64,000 nucleotides of DNA from Parascedosporium putredinis (Eukaryota; Ascomycota; Sordariomycetes; Microascales; Microascaceae), in NCBI GenBank assembly GCA_949357655.1, contig CASHTG010000008.1:806001-870000 (forward strand), written 5' to 3'. Each line of letters begins with the position of its first letter. Positions within the stretch are counted from its first letter, which is position 1. Of the stretch, positions 58,155 through 64,000 are shown in pieces. The notes beneath the pieces are model-generated. The model had not been told where the DNA came from. It worked only from the letters and a program-made list of their open reading frames with translations, and did no database searches. Made by a program: the position numbers and the translations under genes.

Positions 58155-60750
58155 ATGCGTCCACTCTCACGATACGTCTTCGCTGCTCTCGTAGCGTCCG
58201 GTGTCTCGAACGGGGCGGTTCAACTTCTAAACATCCAGAAAACTACGTACCCAGAACTCTCCGACACTTGCATCTCTGTCCTAAACCAAGAAGTCGCTTG
58301 TCATTCCCTCCTCAAGGGGACCGGTGACAGAGATGCCCTAGCTGGGATCCGGAGGTTTTTCAGCAGAGAGGACCTCGGCAGGCTCTGCGCAGATGAGTGC
58401 TCCAGGTCGCTTCAGGTGTGGATGGGACGTGTTTCCGGAGCTTGCGATGGTGCTGCAGTTGTTACCGGTGACTTCTCAACCGCTGTTCTAGCCTGGGCAG
58501 AGATATTTCGGGAAGCATTCGATTCGATCTGCTTGAAAGATGAGTGAGCTCAGCCTTTGTCTAGCACGATAGTATTGACAACCTGCGAGCTAACCACCAC
58601 GGGCCCATCGAATAGTAACGATCGTCTCTGCAATACCGTCCTTGGTGATCTGATGGGAATCGACCCGTCGAACCAACAGCGGACAGCCGAAGTTGGTAAG
58701 TGATATAATTCATCACCGCACCTGCGATTGCCTTTGCTTCCATTGACCCACTGCTTCTGTATATCGTAGCGTCGGATGCACATTGCAATACTTGCTTCCT
58801 ATCGTTGTTGCAAACACAGCTTGCTATGCCGTTGGTCTCCATGGAATATCTTGAGAAGGCATTCAATACTGCCACCTCATTGTGCTCGGAAACTCGCTTC
58901 ACCCTGCCGACTCCTCCATCCTCATCAGTTGATTGGGAAGTAAGGTGAGTCGCTCGGCTAGGACAAAGGGGACGTTTTTCCAGCAAAAGACTGAATTTCC
59001 GAATTATAGAGTTACAAGAACGAATCCCGAGGCACCCGAACCGACCCCGACCTGTGACGGTATAGAATATTCGATAGATGGAAAATCCTGTGTGGAAGTC
59101 GCCACGTCCGCTGGCACCAGTACCATGAAACTGATCGCCGCAAATGGGCTCGGCGCATTCTGTTACGGTTTCCCCAGCTCGGGCTCTCTTTGCATTCCCA
59201 GAGATTCCACTTGCACACCCTACGTTATAAAATATGGTGATACTTGTCTCTCGATTGCTCAAAACCATGAAACCACATTCTTCCGAATTGTAGGCTGGAA
59301 TCCGGAGCTAGGCAGAGACTGCAAGCGCATACACCGGCATGTCGGCTACGCGATCTGCGTCTCCTCACCAGGCGGGGAGTCGGTTAGGCCCAAGCCCCAC
59401 ATTACCTCTATATCACGCTCGACAAAAACGTAAGTATAGACTTGGAAGTATGGAGTCCTGGTATTGCGCATAAATTCTGACTTCACGACAACTAGGTGGA
59501 ACTTGGAGGGTATGACGCCTGTTGCACAGCAACCTATCGCTACCCGCATGAGAACCCCTGACGAATTTACTATCGAGGTGGCTCGGGGGACGCGTCAAGA
59601 TTGCCGTATCTATCTTGTCGGCGGCGTGACGACTCAAGATGAGGTGATCGGAGGAGCCAGCACCACCGCCTGTAGTGACGTGGCAGCCAGATATGGTATC
59701 GCATTGGAGAATCTTCTCCTCTGGAATCCATCACTTTCCCGAGGACCAGACTGTGCTCTGCTCAGTGATGCCCAATACTGTGTGCAGGCGTTCAAAATCG
59801 ATAGCGAGGGAATCACGGATGCCTGTGTGGGGACTTCCACCCCAAAGGCTACAGACGACTGTCGACAATTCCACCTCAGGTTTGGCCTCGTAGAGGAGCA
59901 GTTTACCGCATGGAATCCCGCAGTGGGTAGAAAGTGTGAAAATTTTGTCCTTGGTGAGTCGGCCTGGCGAAATTGTGCGTTGTGCAGTGAACTAATCGTA
60001 TACGGACATAGGGTTCAACTATTGCGTGAGAATCGAACATTATCGTCCACCAGGTAAGCAAGACGCCTATAACTACTAAGAATTAAACGCAAAGGCGGAA
60101 AAGATCGCCACATTAATGCCCTATGGAATGCGGTCTAGGGATCGTATCAACTTGCAATCAGTTTGTGACTGCAAATAAAAGCTCTTGTAAGTATATGTCA
60201 ACTTCCACCCACACAAGTCGTAGGAGTGACGGGGACTAATCGCCATTCCTTCCTTATCTAGACCGCCGTGATTCATGCAAGTTCATAGAAGAGTTATACG
60301 GACTATCGCATGAGCGCTTTGTAGCCTGGAACCCGGCTCTCAAATATGGGTGTAAGTTTCGGTAGGCCGGTCTAGTCGGACCATTGCGACTAAACCATCA
60401 ACGCAGGTGATATCTTTGCTGGGTACGACTACTGTGTGTCCGTCCCGAATTATACGCCGACGTTTTCTACCTCAGTATCGAAGTTAGAGCTGTCTCAGGC
60501 CGTGTTTGTAGATCAGGAAGAGCTTCCAGAGAGTTCCCAAGGACCATGGGTAAGTTTTGGGTATATGTGGCATGAAATTACCATGCTCAGAATGAACGCA
60601 TACAAGTTCGTTCTAACTGCCTTTCTTTCCGCCATATCCCGCGCGCGCCATTACGGACTCACAAAGGGTACTGGACCAACTTGGCCCGCCAGTAGAGGAT
60701 TAGCAATGTCGAAAATGGGTTCAACACATCCCGATAAGGGGAATTTGTAG
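58155..60750 (+). CDS. Secreted protein with four LysM-type modules
   Basis: Multi-exon secreted LysM protein. Signal peptide FAALVASGVSNG, then the Cys-bearing N-terminal region common to fungal multi-LysM proteins (CISVLNQEVACHSLL; LCADECSRSLQVW; CNTCFLSLLQTQL). Four LysM-like repeats follow, each with a WNP motif: YVIKYGDTCLSIAQN...VGWNPELGRDC; ACSDVAARYGIALENLLLWNPSL; CRQFHLRFGLVEEQFTAWNPAVG; CKFIEELYGLSHERFVAWNPALK; each is closed by a Y-x-x-C-V or similar. Introns are numerous (donors GTGAGC, GTAAGT and GTAAGC). LysM binds chitin or related glycans; fungal members can shield hyphae or suppress host recognition, which is not shown here. The 3' end is uncertain: a GTAAGT after GPW at 60549 may be a donor, so the frame to 60750 may be partly intron. 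Confidence 0.78.
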
Positions 60751-61817
60751 TTCTCCTTAGTACCAGGCAATACCATAGGGAGACATGTTGTTACGAGGTT
60801 CGCGCTGCCTTCCTAGACCAAGTCCCCTCTCCCTCTAACGCATACATCCATGGATCCATTACAATGAACCGTATATTCAACCAGAGCCTACCAATCACAT
60901 TCTCTTCCAATGAAAATTTCCATTAGTAAAACTCATGCACAGAAATACCATTCTCCTTCGCGACCAAGGCGCAAATTCGCCTTGCTCGACTAAATGAAGC
61001 GCGTTGCAGTTGTCGGCCATCTTAGGCATCAACGGAGTTGGCGGCTGAATTCGGTTTCCGGTTGGCGGAGATGTGTCTGCATGCAGGCGAAGGAGCAGAC
61101 GTATCGGCCTCGCTCTCTCATCTTCACCAATCACCCCAATACATCTATATGCATTCACCCATAACATATTTGTTGGCGGAGTTACGGCTCCGCCTCCCCT
61201 TTCGTCGCAGTCCGCAGAGTAGAGGTGCTGGTTGTGATCAAGTAGATGCATTTGACGTGTTAGCTGCATGAAACTCGAAGGAGACGAATTGATCATACTC
61301 TCGCATATGGAGGTCTCGGTACTTTGCCCTATTCGCCACGAGGTAGTGGTAGTGTCGTACAGGACCTTCGAAAGAACAAAGAATGCATTTTTACACTTTG
61401 CCCCCACATGTTCGCCCATCCTGAAGCCTCTAGACATGGATAATTAGATGCGCGTATGTTGTTCGACCACCTGTCAAAGAATTCCAGTGGCCGAGAGCAG
61501 TTGTTACCAAAAGCGCGGCTCCGTAGAGATTGGTTCGAAATGCGGCATCACGTATTGCGCCACCTAGTGGACTGGCCAAAGAGGCATTCAGCTTCTGGGA
61601 TTTCGGAGGGGCGGCGAGATAAGGGAGGGCAGCTGACCCAAGGCAGACTGTATTGATTGATGATGCTGGATGGGTGGATGTGTCCATTCAATCCATAGAT
61701 CCATTCGATGTTGTTGATAAAGACAACGCCCGCACGCTGTTGGGCTATTGTTTCCCAGTCGCACCGCACAATTCCATCCATTCTTCTGGGAACCAAACCA
61801 CGGGGAGCCACCTCAGG
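60751..61817. other. Intergenic region
   Basis: About 1 kb with no supported gene. A 180-codon frame on minus (60895-61437) shows no domain I recognise. Confidence 0.45.
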
Positions 61818-63155
61818 ATGCCTCCTCCACCCACCACCGTGCCCAAGTCACCACTCTTCACGCCGGGCATCAGATTGGCAGAAGCCCTGTACAACTTCCG
61901 TGAAGCCAAAATTGATCAAGATGCATTCCTTTGCTCTGTTTTAGCAGAGTTGTATCACTTGAATACATTGAGGCCCGAACCTAAGGATGTCCGATTGAAA
62001 TTTGAGTTAAGCCCCTACGATATGCATCAGAGAATACACAGCGCGGCTTTGGCCATCTGTCTCTGGTATCCGGCGTACCAGGACGACAATTCTGAGCTGC
62101 CACCACCACTCGCTCTTCCAGAACAGACCGACGTAGAGAAGCTATTCAAAGCCATCAATCAGCCAAGCCTCGAAGTCCTTGAAGCCATAGATGAGACTAT
62201 AACCGCTTCATCGAAAATCAGCTTGCTACAAAATTCTGGCTTCCGTCAACTTTTCGTCGTTCTCGCATTACTGATCCGAAATAAGATCTTAGCCATGGCG
62301 GTGATAGCAAAATTCCCCCAGGGCCAGACCATGACTTACTATTTAGTCACCAGCGAGTCAGCACATCATTAGGCGAAGACCGATACCGTCATATCGTAAG
62401 ACATCCTCTATTCATCAAGGCTGCCTTTGAAGATAGCGGATGCGACATATGGATTTCCCTCCTTCGACATGGATGGGCGTCTCCCCAACCTCATATGCTT
62501 TCCTGGGCTCTTACGACGACGTATACGGCGGAGAGGGCCTGCTTCGCGAACTTGCTCCATTAATGTACTCCCATCCACTCTTCACACCGGACGAAGTGTT
62601 TAGTATCTTACGAAATGGCATGGAATCCGCGCGGGCTGAGCCAGACCTAGTTAATCTCTACGTCACACTATGCAACCCAAAGGACCACGGAACGGCCAAA
62701 CATATCCGTGCAATAACTCACGGCGCAGCATGCTATCGCGGGGCCGAATACCTCAAACTTTTACTCCGCCATGGCGCGCACGACTTCTTCGGCATGGACC
62801 CGAAGCAACATACTCCAAAATTTAAGGGAGCCATGCTGGACGAACCTTGGGACGATTACTTTGGCTACACGGAAATGAGCACAGCACTGCACTTTGCCGT
62901 GAGCAAAGGGAACGTCGAGGCTGTGGAATTTCTCCTTGCCCAGCCTGGCGGCGAGGTGCAATGGAGGGATGGATATGGGCGCACGGCCTACGATTATGGA
63001 AAGCACCGGAAAATGCTGATTGTTGAGGGCAGAACCCAGCGTCCTATACCGGGGCTGGACCAAGTTTTGAAGTGCTTGAGCAGCACGGTTGGAAGGCGTC
63101 GACGCCAGAGGAAATCAAGGCGGCAGAGTGTGAGAAACCAGACCCAGAAGATTGA
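61818..63155 (+). CDS. Ankyrin-repeat-containing hypothetical protein
   Basis: Start MPPPPTTVPKSP at 61818; an upstream ATG at 61653 is possible. A helical N-terminal region of about 170 residues matches no family I know. An intron or indel around 62297-62350 joins it to a second part reading DRYRHIVRHPLF. A clear ankyrin repeat, EMSTALHFAVSKGNVEAVEFLL, then DGYGRTAYDYGKHR, lies near the C-terminus, and the last block is QVLEVLEQHGWKASTPEEIK after restoring one G near 63069. One C is missing at 62483-62486. The C-terminal reading in the raw frame (basic, SSTVGRRRRQRK) is an artefact of that shift. Function unknown. Confidence 0.65.
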
Positions 63156-64000
63156 GGCGAGCGACTAAAGAAGACGGTAGAGAATATACACATATTGCCA
63201 TTTGACCCTGGACCGTATTTTGTAAGACTTTACTCTTCTACGTCCCTTTCGCCGGTCTATAAAGCACGTTTGTTGTCGCCGTTGCCGCGTCCTTCGTCTA
63301 ACTTTCTCTCGCCGCAACTGAGAAATCTTGGCAAATTAAGACGAGACTTGGGGACAATCAACATCAAGGTAGACTGCCATAGGGGTTTCCGCTCCCTTCA
63401 TCCATCGCGTAGAGCGAGTGGCCTTAATTCGGCCTAGCTCGTTCCCGTTACCCAGGAAAACGGAAACCTGGGCGGACACGTCGTCACTCCGACAGAGCTT
63501 GGTGTTTTGGTGTTAGCCCATCGAACCATTCTTAACCCTCTTCCTAGAAAAGGGATTGGGTTATCACTCGGCAGAACAGCCTCCTCCGGGGTTCAGGCAG
63601 CTAATCCCTCCTCCCCATTGCTCCGGCCGGGGCATGAGTCGCTCGGTTCCGGGGGTGGGTGGTAATCATGCTTATCAGAACAAGTGAGGGGACGGCTACG
63701 TGCTATAATGAGACACAAACTGTTCAATGGTACATGGAACTTTTACAAAACAAATTGCTGCAAAACCTCTGCCTTCATGCATCGAGTAGCTAGGTGGGGC
63801 GCAAAACAAACTGCATGTTGGGACACCGTATGCTTGGAAAGTTTTCTGCTTAATGTAAAGAAGAAATGCAGCTCGTATGTCGTAAGCTGACCAGTGTCCT
63901 GAACTAGCACTTGATTTTTACTAGGGAAATATACACGTTCGGGCTGTGACGGCGCCTGCTAATAGGAGCCCTCAATCCCTTCGAACATCCTCATAGACAC
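63156..64000. other. Right-end intergenic region
   Basis: 850 bp after the ankyrin gene. Frames up to 80 codons are unsupported. No repeat or RNA gene was recognised. Confidence 0.45.

Noticed and set aside
60895..61437. 180-codon frame on minus
   Set aside because: No recognisable motif; composition is like non-coding sequence.

Overview
The window is nuclear DNA from a filamentous ascomycete (Pezizomycotina, most likely a sordariomycete-type genome). The reasons are short spliceosomal introns (about 45-90 bp, GT donors such as GTAAGT, CTAAC-like branch points, AG acceptors) and the gene content: a Zn(II)2Cys6 regulator, a HET-domain protein, DUF6594, DUF3632, DUF1996, WSC and multi-LysM proteins, which are typical of these fungi. 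No tRNA, rRNA, CRISPR array or intact transposon was recognised.

Layout. 1-6100 has no recognisable gene. 6101-14615 holds a probable aromatic-alcohol module: a zinc alcohol dehydrogenase (minus) and a vanillyl-alcohol-oxidase-type flavoenzyme (plus) diverge from a shared 1-kb promoter, followed by a Zn2Cys6 transcription factor (plus). 15134-20333 has a HET-domain gene, a convergent DUF6594 membrane protein and a disordered hypothetical protein. 20695-27211 has a glyoxalase-like protein, an NmrA-type reductase, a WSC-domain membrane protein and an SDR, all on minus. 28395-33339 has an LrgA-LrgB fusion transporter, a metallophosphoesterase and a second SDR. 35621-44175 has a secreted Apple-like/TVT-rich protein, a large protein with five W-[YF]...CxxC repeats, an aldo/keto reductase and an FAD monooxygenase. 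46103-63155 has a phytase-like esterase, a secreted DUF1996 protein, an unclassified F-box-like protein, a DUF3632 protein, a four-LysM secreted protein and an ankyrin protein.

The dominant oddity is that most multi-kilobase genes are interrupted by single-base losses in short homopolymers (more than 30 events in 17 genes). Family homology continues in the next frame each time, and I never needed an extra base to explain a break. This points to sequencing or assembly deletion error rather than mass pseudogenisation, so gene models are given as spans across these breaks. One gene (DUF3632) differs: it carries an in-frame TAG inside a conserved block.

The most interesting non-coding signal is a 24-bp near-perfect inverted repeat, with three copies of a GAATWTCCCG motif, in the shared promoter of the alcohol dehydrogenase and the vanillyl-alcohol oxidase gene.
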